This document shows, in pieces, positions 47,617 through 57,929 of a stretch of DNA of 64,000 bases. The translations under genes were made by a program, and so were the position numbers. Source of the DNA: Diaporthe sp. PMI_573 (taxonomy: Eukaryota; Ascomycota; Sordariomycetes; Diaporthales; Diaporthaceae); the NCBI GenBank assembly GCA_021399435.1, contig JAJTUP010000012.1:682001-746000 (forward strand). The letters are read 5' to 3'. Position 1 is the first letter of the stretch. Each line of letters begins with the position of its first letter. The notes beneath the pieces were generated by a model. That model did not search any database, was not told the origin of the DNA, and saw only the letters and a program-made list of their open reading frames with translations.

Positions 47617-48269
47617 GGAGACGGACGCCGTGACAGCTCCGTGGCCGTCGTTTTCCTCCGCCTCCGGAGTGTTGCTCGCCTGCATTATCATGAACGCTTG
47701 AAGTTCGATTAGTCTCCATTGAACCCTGTCGGCGTGGCACGCGACGATATCACAACGCCAAGGTCCCTGGTTTCCTGGTCCCCTTCCCCACGCTCTTCTC
47801 TGGTGGTTCCGAGATCTAGCACCGCGCAGCGCGGAGGAATGCCTTGGTTTGAACTTGCACTACTACCTTGTTCGTGGGTCATCCAAGGAGGTGAGTCAGG
47901 ACCGCCCTCTTTCGGGCTTCGAATGCGACTGGCGAGCAGCTGCTCGACCCAGAGAACTACCACAGCCAGGTGCAAACCACCGTCTTTTCCCCTGGCCATA
48001 GGACTCTTCCATTATCGTGAGATCCAGAACCATTCATTCTCAGCACACCAGAGCTGGGTGCGATGGGAGGCCCACTCACCGCTAAGGGACGTCACCGTTG
48101 CATCTTACCACTGCGCTGCAGCCACCCGCAGGCCACACTTGGCCCGAGAAATGGTGCCTTCACCTGACATCTTACTGGTCCATGATTCATGCAGTCGCTG
48201 TTCCAGCCGAAAGATATCCAGTTCGACAAGGGGCGCACGCACACGGGCCCAGGCGGGCAGGGTGACATG

Positions 48270-48295
48270 CACAAGTGGAATACACAAGTGGAATA
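48270..48295 (+). repeat. 13-bp tandem duplication (CACAAGTGGAATA)
   Basis: Two perfect adjacent copies about 0.5 kb upstream of the beta-glucosidase start codon. Confidence 0.85.
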
Positions 48296-48560
48296 TACGC
48301 ATGCGCGAAGCCCTCTGCCCCTCTCGGTGGCCGGCATGAACAGGCCATAGGAGCAGTAGGCTATAGCACACCTGACCTACCAGCAACGTGCTGTTTTCCC
48401 TTTCCGTCAAGCCTCTGTCCACCTAGGCCTTTTATTCATCTCGTCTAGGCTCGTTCGAAATTCTGATGGGCCCCAAGCGCTTGGCTACCCAGTATATTGG
48501 GCCACATCAAGCTTAGGTCCACCTAACTCCTGTGCGGAACCATATGTTCAAGACCCATAG

Positions 48561-48599
48561 CATCCCTGAGCAGCATCCCTGAGCAGCATCCCTGAGCAG
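48561..48599 (+). repeat. 13-bp tandem triplication (CATCCCTGAGCAG)
   Basis: Three perfect copies just upstream of the beta-glucosidase TATA box, within its likely promoter. Confidence 0.9.
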
Positions 48600-48647
48600 C
48601 ATGCTTGTCCTCGGATCCCGACGTCACAGTCTCCAGTCGATAGTAAG

Positions 48648-48654
48648 TATAAAT
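48648..48654 (+). promoter_or_regulatory. TATA box of the beta-glucosidase gene
   Basis: TATAAAT lies 134 bases upstream of the start codon at 48788, a normal fungal spacing. Confidence 0.55.
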
Positions 48655-48787
48655 GGCTTCTCGGCCGAATCGTAGTGTCTCCAACCGAGTGATGCCTACC
48701 TCGTGTCTGCCCACGTTGTGTTGTTCTCTCAGACTCGAGCAACGGTAGGTTGAGACGAACAGTCATCTCTTCTTTGCTGCAAGCAAG

Positions 48788-51754
48788 ATGGCACCCATCA
48801 ACGTCTCCTTGTCCTCTGGGCTCGCAGTGACGAGCATCCTCGCCGGGCTGTCACAAGGCGCAAGCATCGGCAAGCGTGCCCCGGTTCCAGCTCCCTATGT
48901 TGCGGCTCCTTACTACCCGGCCCCTTACACGGGTTGGATCCCGAGCTGGAGTGACAGTGTCCAGAAAGCCAAAGCCCTGGTGGACACAATGACTTTGGCT
49001 GAGAAGGCCAATATTACTGCTGGCACTGGCATCTTTATGGGTAAGTCGTCCTCGTGATAGACCATTCTCTCTATGACACAGATGACTGACTTTCCACAGA
49101 GTAAGTAGAATGGTCACTCGAATTCCTGAAAACAGGAGCTGACCGCATAGTGTCTGTGTTGGAATGACCGGAAGTGCTCCGCGAGTAGGATTTCCGCAAC
49201 TGTGTCTACAGGACTCGGCTCTGGGTGTCCGCAGCACAGATCATGTAACTGCGTTTCCCGCCGGTATAACTACTGGTGGCACATGGGACAAGGACTTGAT
49301 ATATCAACGGGGCGTGGCACTTGGCGAAGAGTTTCGCGGCAAAGGCGCCAATATCTATCTTGGTCCTACTGTTGGTCCCCTCGGCCGCAAGCCCCGCGAT
49401 GGTCGCAGCTGGGAGGGCTTTGGGGCCGATCCTGTGATAGAGGCGATTGGCGCCAAGTACACAATCCAGGGGTAAGTTTTCAATGGTTCAACACTGTCCC
49501 TTGATCTTGAATAGTATGGAAGAGCGTGTGGCTATGGATACTGACTGTGACATTTGCAGTGTCCAAGAACAGGGCGTCATGGCGACCATAAAGCATCTTG
49601 TCGGAAACGAGCAAGAGATGTGGCGCATGTACAACCCGTTCCAGCCTGCTTACAGTGCCAACATTGGTCAGTGATGCTGAATCCTCAATGGGCAATCTCT
49701 GTGGCCTTACTTACCTCCCATAGATGACCGGACGATGCATGAGCTCTATCTTTGGCCGTTTGCCGAAGCTATCAGAGCGGGCGCCGCGTCAGTTATGGGC
49801 GCTTACAACGCCGTGAACGGTTCCGCGGCTACTCAGAACAGCTACTTGAACAACAACCTGCTGAAGGACGAACTTGGATTCCAAGGATTCCTCATGTCAG
49901 ACTGGCTGGCGCAGATATCGGGAGTCCCTGCAGCCCTCGCCGGCCTGGATATGGCGATGCCCGGTGACACGATGATCCCTCTGCTCGGTAACTCATATTG
50001 GATGTACGAGATGAGCCGGGGTGTCTTGAACGGCTCCATGCCCGTAGACAGGCTGGACGACGCGGCCACGAGGATTGTCGCGGCCTGGTATCACCTGGGA
50101 CAGGACGCTGACTATCCAGAGCCAAATTTCTCATCGTACTCGACCAGTGCAGAGGGGCCGCTTCACCCCGGCGCGCTGTTCAGCCCATCTGGCGTTGTCA
50201 ACCAGTTTGTTGACGTGCGAGGCAACCATGCCACCGTTGCTCGGCAGGTTGCCCAGGACGCGATTGCTCTGCTGAAGAACGATGGAGATCTCCTCCCTCT
50301 CTCGAAGAGCACCACCCTGTCGCTGTTCGGTACAGATCAGGCAGTCAACCCGGATGGAGCGAACGCCTGTTCTGACCGCAGTTGCAACAAGGGAACGCTG
50401 GGAATGGGTTGGGGCAGTGGCACTGCCAACTACGAGACATTCGACGACCCGCTGGGTGCCATTCGGGCCAACGCCGCGAAGGTTACCTCGTACAACACCG
50501 ACTCTTTCCCCGGCAACGTCCCAACACCGGGTGCCGACGACGTCGCTATCGTTTTCATCACCTCAGACGCCGGCGAGAACTCCATCACCGTCGAGGGCAA
50601 CGCTGGAGACCGAAGCCAGGATGGTCTGAAGGCATGGCACAATGGCGACAAGTTGGTGCAGGATGCTGCGGCCAAATTCAGCAATGTTGTTGTTGTCGTC
50701 CACACTGTTGGCCCCATTGTCATGGAGCCATGGATCGAGTTGGCCTCTGTCAAGGCGGTCCTCGTCGCGCACTTGCCTGGCCAGGAGGCTGGACAGTCCT
50801 TAACCAATGTCTTGTTCGGAGATGTCTCCCCCAGCGGTCATCTGCCATACACCATTCCCAAGGCTGAGAACGACTACCCAGAGAGTCTGAGCCTGACGGG
50901 GTTCGCACCCGGTCAGATCCAGGATACCTATAGCGAGGGACTGTAAGTTGGAGGCTCCTGAGTTGTCCGTGAAAAACTGATCACTGATTACCTGCAGCTA
51001 CATCGACTATAAGTATCTGAACTCCGCAGGCACCAAGCCACGCTACGCCTTCGGCCACGGGCTCTCGTACACAAACTTCACGTACACAAAGGCAACCATC
51101 ACCAAGGTGACTCAGCTCACCAGCACCCCGCCCACACGGCCCGCCAAGTCCGGACTGCCCGACTTCAACACGACCATCCCGGTCGCATCTGAAGCATACG
51201 AGCCCGCAGGCTTCTCAAAGGTCTGGCGCTACCTGTACCCCTGGCTGTCCCAGTCAGACGCCAACGCCGCGGCCGCCACCGGAGCCGCAGTGGAGAGCGG
51301 AGAGAAGGACGGCTACCCCTACCCAGACGGCTACTCGAGCGAGCAGAAGCCGGGCCCGCCCTCGGGCGGCGGCCTGGGCGGCAACGACGCCCTCTGGGAC
51401 ACGGCGTACACCATCAGCGTGACGGTGACCAACACGGGAGCCCGCAACTTCTCCGGCCGTGCCGTCGCCCAGGCCTACGTGCAGTTCCCCGAGAACAGCG
51501 GCTACGACTCCCCCGTCGTCCAGCTCAGGGACTTTGAGAAGACGGCCGCTATCGCGCCGGGGGCTAGCGAGGTGGTTAAGCTCACGCTCACTCGCAAGGA
51601 CGTGAGCGTCTGGGATGTTGTTCAGCAGAATTGGGTTGTCCCTGTTGTCGACGGGGCGTATAAGTTCTGGATCGGCGAGTCGAGCGATGCGCTGTATTTG
51701 GCTTGTGATGCGAGCACGCTCCGGTGTGAGGACGGATTGACGGCACCAGTCTGA
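48788..51754 (+). CDS. Secreted beta-glucosidase, glycoside hydrolase family 3
   Basis: A GH3 beta-glucosidase releasing glucose from the non-reducing end of beta-glucosides such as cellobiose. Exons: 48788-49040, 49100 (one base), 49151-49471, 49560-49666, 49724-50942 and 50998-51754 (885 residues). The frame closes only if the single base at 49100 is included. It lies exactly between a CACAG acceptor and a GTAAGT donor and restores [15 protein letters not shown], the right length for the family's GxxMGPCVGNTG motif. The N-terminus is a signal peptide ending near residue 25. Substrate-binding KHLVGNEQE and the nucleophile Asp in GFLMSDW are present. The C-terminal half has the GH3-C domain ([12 protein letters not shown]), a Gly/Pro-rich linker (near 51340) and a fibronectin-III-like domain ending with [15 protein letters not shown]. 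If the one-base exon is wrong, the gene carries a frameshift. Confidence 0.9.
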
Positions 51755-52397
51755 TCATTGACATCTTAATATCGACGCTCCAAGCTCTTTTGTATATATT
51801 TAGGTATCTCGGGCACTATTGCCACTTCTAATGCACGCTGTATACAATTGTAATGCCAAGTGCAGGAGCCTCTCGTCAACGAGATCAATTGCAGAATTGC
51901 ACGCCCTGAAAGAACGTAATCATCGGCCGATACCCAATGACCCCATCCAAAGCCGTGTTTGCAATTCTATGTCACCGACAGTCTTATAGTAACCATCCAA
52001 CAACGACGTCCGATGAGATGGGCGGTTGGCATGTTATTGTAACAAGTATGTACACGGGGCAGGTTTTCCCGCTCCTACAGATCGCCGTCTATGTCGCTGC
52101 GTTGCCAATCGAGCTCCTGCCATGCCCAATGTACCGAGTAGAGAGCTCCCAGAGCTGAGAGCTGCAGTCATGTACCGAGCGCCGGCAACGGCGTCCAGAG
52201 AATGTCTGCGCGCGAGCTCCCCCTCGAACGCACGCCCTGCCCCCCCTCTCTTCCCAAATATCTCGCGATCTAGCCAGGCAGCTGCGCAACAATCGTGAAA
52301 TTTTCCCGGCCAATCGATCCAGACGCCGCAGCGAGACGCCGCAGCGAGACGCCGCAGCGCCAGCCCACACCTCATCCACGCATCCACCTCCACATAA
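51755..52397. other. Convergent intergenic region
   Basis: 3' flanks of the beta-glucosidase and bL34m genes. It contains a 13-bp tandem triplication near the bL34m end (52321-52359). No gene was recognised. Confidence 0.6.
52321..52359 (-). repeat. 13-bp tandem triplication (AGACGCCGCAGCG)
   Basis: Three perfect copies 39 bases past the bL34m stop codon, thus in its likely 3' untranslated region. Confidence 0.9.
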
Positions 52398-52922
52398 TCA
52401 AGCACTCAGCTGCTGCCTGCCCTTGGTCTTCCTCCTCTGAAGCATCTTGCGCCCGCTCTTGGTGCGTATGCGACTGAGGAACCCGTGTCTGCGCATGCGG
52501 ATCAGCCGCGACGGCCGGTTCATGTTCATGTACCGCCGGGGCCCGCAGCGGATCTGCGAGCCCGCGCCCGCGAGCGCAGGGTGCGACGTGATCGCGGTCC
52601 TGGGCACAACGTCTGCGATCTCTGACCCTGCGACTGCGTCTGCTGCCCCCGTCGTCGTTGCTTGTGTGGGCGAGAAGGCGGTGGTTGGCGCGAGGAGACC
52701 TGCCGCTGGTCTCCGGGCGAAGATGCTGGGTTGTGCCGATATGCCTGGGCGCAGGATCGGGAGGGAGGAGAAGGACCTGCTTGTGTGCCATGATCTGTCA
52801 GTCAGGGATTCCACGCTGGGTTAAGGGCAGGAGAATATCGGGGCGGACCTCGTCAGAGCTGGTTGTCTTGTGACTTCTCGGACGGCGGCGCGGAGCGCAG
52901 ACTGGGCGAAGAGCCGCGACAT
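52398..52922 (-). CDS. Mitochondrial large-subunit ribosomal protein bL34m
   Basis: Protein L34 of the mitochondrial ribosome (yeast MRX14). The C-terminal 40 residues are the typical bL34 core: RPSRLIRMRRHGFLSRIRTK, then SGRKMLQRRKTKGRQQLSA. The exon carrying the core (52794-52398) has no ATG in frame upstream of MNMNRP. An upstream exon 52922-52849 starts MSRLFAQSALRAAVREV, an excellent mitochondrial presequence rich in Arg, Ala and Ser. A 54-base intron (52848-52795; GTCCGC donor, CTGAC branch, CAG acceptor) joins it in frame to give 156 residues. The donor is weak, so the first exon is inferred. Between presequence and core is a long low-complexity Ala/Pro-rich spacer. Confidence 0.85.
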
Positions 52923-53450
52923 TGTCACAGTCCTCCAATGGGTGGGTGTGTCAGAGAGCTGCTGATTGGAGTCGTGGCTGTTGTTACGCGACACTGCCCA
53001 GGCTCGTCCTCAGGGCTTTTGGAAGGTTGCCAATTGTCTACGCCAGACGGGGTCTTGATTCAATGGCCGGGGGATGCTCCACGCCAAAGATTGCTGCCCT
53101 CTATCGAGTTCTACCCTAACCCCGACGCAACAGAACCCTCCTTGCAGCGCCAAATGCATGGGCGCCCAGCTTACTGTTATTTGCCTTGGAAAGAGGTCAT
53201 GCTTGTCGGATGTATCGTGAAACATTCCAAGTCAATCAAGTCAGTTTAGATGGGTATATTATGAGCTCTACGTGACTTGCAAAATCCGTGAGAGTGAGCG
53301 AACATAGTGGCCATAACGAGAAGCCCCGATTCTAGTCAAATACAGCACAGGCACCATAACCACACGAGAACTGCGAACTTTTAGACAGTGTCTATTGAAA
53401 ACCTCTCATACTCTGGTTCTCAATGCTGCCTAATCTCTATGTTTTGTCTC

Positions 53451-54938
53451 TTACAGCTCATCTCTTCCCGTAGCCTTGGCCACTCCGTCCTTCTCATCCG
53501 CATCCCCAACCTTGGCAGTTGGCTGCCAGTCGAGAGCCTTCAGTCTCTCGGACAAAATTGGGTGCGAGAAGTGGTAGCTAGCGAACATCGGGTCGGCATC
53601 CATAGTGCTAAGGTTTTGGATCTGGAGCTTGATGAGGGATTTGGCAAGATCCGCAGAGTATCCGAGATCGCACGCGAAAGCGTCGGCCTGGAACTCGTAG
53701 CGGCGGCTCAAAATGTTCATTCCCAGCTTGATCAAAACGTCCATGGGGGCTAGAACATCGGAGAAAAGGATAAACCCAACAATGATGGGCTTCATGGCGT
53801 GGAATCCAAAATCAGCGTAGAGAGACTGGTTGTTGATGAACACGGAGAACAGTGAGAAGATGTAGAAGAAGTGGAACTATTCCTGTCAGCTCGGATTCCA
53901 TGTCAAGGGCAGATGCCTTCAAGGTCTTACCTGAGAAATGCCGAACAGCCTCGTGGTGTGGCCCAGACTCCAGTGGCCCAATTCGTGCGCGAGGACAGCG
54001 ACAACCTCTTGGGTTTCGCTCTTTTCAATCAGGGTATCATAGATGACAATGTGCTTCTTCCAAGGCATCCCAAAGAAATATGCGTTGCTGTGGGCGCTCC
54101 GCTTACTCCCATCGATCACGTAGAGCTCATTGAGAGGGAACTTGAGCTTGGCAGCAAGAGCCTCGACTCCGGTCTTCAGTTTTCCGGGTTCCAGAGGAGT
54201 GAGCTTGTTGAAGAGAGGCATAATGGCAATGGGCCAGATGGTGATCATGACAACCTGCAAGCCCGCACCGAACATCCATAGGTAATAGAAGAACTGGTCG
54301 CCCGTCTTCTGGATGATGGCGAGGAAAGCAGCGAGGATGGGAGGCGTCAGGACGAACGTCAGACCCAGCGACTTGATCAGATCGGTGACAAAGAGCTGAG
54401 GAGTCTGCTTGTTGAACCCAAACTTTTCTTCCAAGACAAACGTGTTGTAGACTGAGGCCGGGAGGGACAGAAGCTGGTGGATGATGGTGAAGGCCAAGAC
54501 GAATGCGATCGAGTGGGTGATTTCACCGGAGAACCGAGCGGGGGCAAAGCGAAGGAGGAGGTCACCAGTCCATGACCAGATCTTGGGGAGGACGTCGAAG
54601 TGGATGAAGGCGATGTTCGTAACCTGACCCCAGATACCGTTGACGAATTGGAACTTGGCTTTGGCGCGTCCGTATGCTTGACTCTTGTCGTATGTCTCCT
54701 GCGATATCTCCTGCTCCAGAACCTTTGGCGGCTTGGTCTTCTTCAAGACCTGGTACTGGCGAAGTGAGAGGAAACCCTCGAAGAGGTATTGCGCAACCGA
54801 AAAGCCGATGATGAGCTTCTTCCATGGGAAGAGAGGCCTGTCCAGGAACCTGGCCAGGCGCTGGGGTGGAAGCAATGTTAGCATGTTGTAAGTGTAGTTG
54901 GCAGGGGCCACAGGGCGTCCTACTTGTAAGAAATCCAT
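53451..54938 (-). CDS. ste24: CAAX prenyl protease Ste24
   Basis: Ste24 is the multi-pass ER zinc protease that trims farnesylated CAAX proteins such as mating pheromone precursors and clears clogged translocons. Exons: 54938-54924, 54860-53931 and 53876-53451 (456 residues). The first intron (63 bases, GTAGGA donor, GCTAAC branch, CCCCAG acceptor) is a multiple of three and has no stop codon, so a naive reading would keep 21 extra residues. With it removed the start is MDFLQRLARFLDRPLFPWKK and the zinc motif HELGH falls at residues 297-301, the same numbering as in yeast Ste24. The second intron ends at TAG before FHFFYIFSLFS. The third zinc-ligand Glu is in RRYEFQADAFA. Multiple hydrophobic segments are present throughout. 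The C-terminus ends in GRDEL. Confidence 0.95.
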
Positions 54939-55286
54939 CGCAAGGCACTTTGCGCAGTTGTCGCCGCAAAGGTTGGAAGAACGGAAAAGAGTTGGAATCA
55001 CGCCCACATCCCAGAAACCATAAGGCTGCCGGACGACCGTGTGTGAAGGGGAGAAGGGAGAAAGAGTGACGATTGTTTGCCTGGGCCGGTTGCGAGGACA
55101 AGCTGTTCCTCGGGTCATCCGCTGACTGAGTGCTCCCAGGCTTGGGTCTTGGCAAGGGCCCTGCGTGCCCCGTGCGGCTCGGGCTGTTTCATTGGGCCGA
55201 ATACCAATCTGGGTCATTGTACCTAAGTACCTCTACCTGGAAGCGCAAGCAGCACCGTAGGACTGGACACCAAGTCAACAGCTACC
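54939..55286. promoter_or_regulatory. Promoter region of ste24
   Basis: A 0.35-kb stretch between the F-box stop codon (same strand, upstream) and the ste24 start. The minus strand is rich in C and T near the start (55040-55080), as in other promoters of this genome. No TATA box. Confidence 0.45.
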
Positions 55287-56924
55287 TCATTCATCAACAT
55301 CACCATCGCTTCCATCACTTCCCCAGGATCCCCCCTGGAGTCTCATTTCAGCACGAAGTTCCTCGACATCCTCCTCATCATCATACGGTTCGTCCAGGTA
55401 GTCCAGATCATCCACATCCAAACCTTCATTTGTACCTTCCATTTCATGATGCAGATCATCCTGATCATCCGAATCGTGGCCATACCAGTCTGGTTCGCTG
55501 TCTTCGCTGTCGGTGCGCGCCATCAGCCCAGCCTCCTGCCACTCGCGGCGCACCGCCGCGCCGACCCGGCACTTTTCTTCCCATTCTTCGGCTTGGGTCA
55601 TTCTAACGTGGCTTCTGACGTGTTGGTCAAAGTGCTTCCGCACAACCTCGTCAGTGAGCGGGAGCTCATCTGGGTAGTTCTCGCCCCCCTTCTTGCAGTA
55701 GCAATTGATCGAGGCCCTCATGTCGTTTTCCCAGATAGGAAGTTCCAATTCCCAAGCTTCCGGCAAAACACTGTCTGGCATGTCTTCCACTTGACCCGTC
55801 AGAGCGCCACAGATGCACACATCTTCCAGATATACGTTCTTGCGAATCTCTGGCAGCAGCTTCTCCCACGAGGTTTCGCCCAGGTTGAAATCCTTTAGAC
55901 ATAGAAATCGAAGCGTGTCTTTGTGCAGGCTCAGAACTTGCATCAGCAAGTGCCTGTCAGCCTGGACGTTCGAAAGCTCGAGTTGTTTCAGATGCGGCCA
56001 GTGATGACTGGAGCTCATAATGTCCTTCAGCATGGCTGGCTTATAACGGTGCATGAACCCCACGCGCAGTATCTGGAGCCTTTCAATATGTCCCAGCAGA
56101 CCCCTAACCACGCCTCGTTCCATAAACTGCCCGCAAGTTGAAGTGTTTCCGTTAATATCATGTAAATTGTCGTCTGTGTCCAGCGATATTTCCAACTCAA
56201 CTTGCTCCGCGTCCAGCACGGGGCGGAACAGGCGCTCCAGCTCCGTTTGGCTCTTGTCGAAGAAAACCCAGTCAACTAGGCCCGCGCGTAGACTTTGGAC
56301 TCTGATTTCGTTGTGTGCCAATGCTTCAAGTAAGACTTCAAGGTGCCTGACGCTGCCTGAGCGTTGAATTTGGGTGGGCGGTGGAAATGCAGTGATGAAC
56401 GGCGACGGCTTTTCATGCACCCAGCCTTCATAAAAAATGTTACCACATGACATTGTCACTTGCCTTAAACACTTGAACTTGGCGAGCACGTCTTTGAGAC
56501 ACGCCAGATCAGCCATGTCGAATTTGATCTGATCTTGCAAGGCGACCATTCGTCCATATTTCTCATATTCAGGCCGCAGGGTCAAGTCATCAGCGGGCTT
56601 TACCCACCTGTTCGAAAGAGGTGGCATTTGCTGCATGAGCACGTCCACGTGGTGTTCTTTGTACTCTTGAAATGTCACCGCAGGGCTTTTGTACGCTGTC
56701 GTGAAGTAGGTCAACGACCTGACGTTGGGTGCTAGGATCCCGTTACTAGCAATGGCTCTGAGACGTGCAAAGTCGTCCTGGTGCATATGGAACGAGACCT
56801 CCGGAAGAATGTATGCTCCTGCAATGTCCGCAAAGGATCTGTTGACCAATCGTAGTTGCGTTGCGTCCTGGATGCTGAGATGACTGGCAACTATGTGCCA
56901 CAGCTCTGGCGGAAGGGAATCCAT
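55287..56924 (-). CDS. F-box protein with acidic C-terminus
   Basis: A single-exon gene of 545 residues. The first 45 residues (MDSLPPELWHIVASHLSIQD, then TQLRLVNRSFADIA) form an F-box, the motif that binds Skp1 in SCF ubiquitin ligases, so it is probably a substrate receptor. The middle contains irregular leucine-rich segments (for example HLKQLELSNVQAD and LRFLCLKDFNLGE) that could form the substrate-binding surface. The last 80 residues are very acidic, with EPYDDEEDVEELRAEM near the end. The start at 56924 begins the F-box directly. The substrate is unknown; fungi have many such lineage-specific F-box genes. Confidence 0.85.
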   Translation of the reverse strand: MDSLPPELWHIVASHLSIQDATQLRLVNRSFADIAGAYILPEVSFHMHQDDFARLRAIASNGILAPNVRSLTYFTTAYKSPAVTFQEYKEHHVDVLMQQMPPLSNRWVKPADDLTLRPEYEKYGRMVALQDQIKFDMADLACLKDVLAKFKCLRQVTMSCGNIFYEGWVHEKPSPFITAFPPPTQIQRSGSVRHLEVLLEALAHNEIRVQSLRAGLVDWVFFDKSQTELERLFRPVLDAEQVELEISLDTDDNLHDINGNTSTCGQFMERGVVRGLLGHIERLQILRVGFMHRYKPAMLKDIMSSSHHWPHLKQLELSNVQADRHLLMQVLSLHKDTLRFLCLKDFNLGETSWEKLLPEIRKNVYLEDVCICGALTGQVEDMPDSVLPEAWELELPIWENDMRASINCYCKKGGENYPDELPLTDEVVRKHFDQHVRSHVRMTQAEEWEEKCRVGAAVRREWQEAGLMARTDSEDSEPDWYGHDSDDQDDLHHEMEGTNEGLDVDDLDYLDEPYDDEEDVEELRAEMRLQGGSWGSDGSDGDVDE

Positions 56925-57454
56925 CCTGCCAGTGTTGGTACGCAGGAGGCTAACAGGCCCGGAGCTTGGAGGTGTCGAGTCACAGGGGGATGTCCTGCGG
57001 GTTGCAGAAGAATGCAAGCAGAAAAATGAAATGAGAGTGTGACGACATGAAGTTGAACAGAAGCATTGGAAGTGTTTTATGGCGCGCGTTAGTTACTGTA
57101 CGACGTGAAGGTGGAGACTGCTGCGGCCAGCCAATAGGTACCAGGGCACCTCCTCACAGGGGAGGAGTAACTTTATTCCAACCCAGCATTTCCGACAGTG
57201 TCACCAGGCTCGGCAGTGACACTTTGAATCGGTCTTTCAGAGGGCAGAGCTGATTATTCATCTTTCATAATATCTTTGTACTCAGGTTCAATGAGTTGGC
57301 CGTCCCACTCATTATACCTACCCTCCCTGGTCATGGATTTGTACGCTTCCAATCATGTTGCTATTGCTACAATCCATAATGACAATCACAAGCAGCAGTT
57401 ACCAGTCCCGACACCACCTAGTTCTGTTTGCTTGTCCCGAGGTCACTCTTGTGC
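56925..57454. other. Intergenic region
   Basis: Lies between the small membrane-protein gene (upstream on the minus strand) and the F-box start, so it holds the F-box promoter. No TATA box, gene or repeat was recognised. Confidence 0.55.
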
Positions 57455-57929
57455 TCAAGGGTTTGTCCTGCGTGGAATGCGAAGATTGGCCTTGACCCTC
57501 TCAAGGAGCTGGTCCCTCGTGTCGCTGTCTTGGGGGTGGAGGTCTCGCTGTTCACAGTCAATCAAAAGAGCCGTGTCAGTGATACGAGGATCAGACATAC
57601 TGCAGCCAGCCATCTCCTCATTTCTTCTCTCGTCCAAGTCTCAGGTTCTCCTTTGGGATCATCTGGATGCGGGAACATGTCACCGCCCCAGATTGACCAG
57701 ACTCCGACGGCTGTGATCAGTCCGGTGAAGGCTATAAAAATGTCACTTGTCAGTGTCATACAACACATCCACAGTCATGGTGCATAATGTGCTGGAGACA
57801 TGGGGCTCGAGTTGACTCACCCAGGAACATATTCTGGGAAACTGTCAGCTGATGACATGGAGAGTCTCGTGGAGCAGGGAAAAACAGACTGACCTTGGAC
57901 TTCATTGCATTATCGAGTGGAGTGGGCAT
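57455..57929 (-). CDS. Small single-pass membrane protein of unknown function
   Basis: A 90-residue protein assembled from four exons: 57929-57894, 57833-57821 (13 bases), 57731-57601 and 57547-57455. All introns have canonical GTCAGT, GTGAGT and GTATGT donors, and the frame closes. The order is a short polar start (MPTPLDNAMKSKNM), one hydrophobic segment (FLAFTGLITAVGVWSIWGG), an acidic Pro-rich stretch (MFPHPDDPKGEPETW), and a C-terminal helix-forming part (TREEMRRWLAARDLHP, then TRDQLLERVKANLRIP) that resembles a small SAP-like or STE-box helix-extended-helix. I recall similar short proteins in other filamentous ascomycetes, probably mitochondrial or ER membrane, but no function is known to me. 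Confidence 0.75.

Larger units (their letters stand above)
45373..48787. other. 3.4-kb divergent intergenic region
   Basis: Lies between the lipase (minus) and beta-glucosidase (plus) starts. It contains a 20-T run (47597-47616) and two 13-bp tandem repeats, listed separately. Frames such as 46254-46811 and 47719-48339 lack protein features. It should include both promoters; long upstream regions are common for hydrolase genes under carbon control, but no regulator site was assigned. Confidence 0.5.

Noticed and set aside
49041..49150. A stwintron (nested intron splitting the outer donor) in the beta-glucosidase gene
   Set aside because: Using the G at 49040 with TAAGT at 49102 as the outer donor gives phase 0, which does not fit the downstream frame; the one-base exon does.
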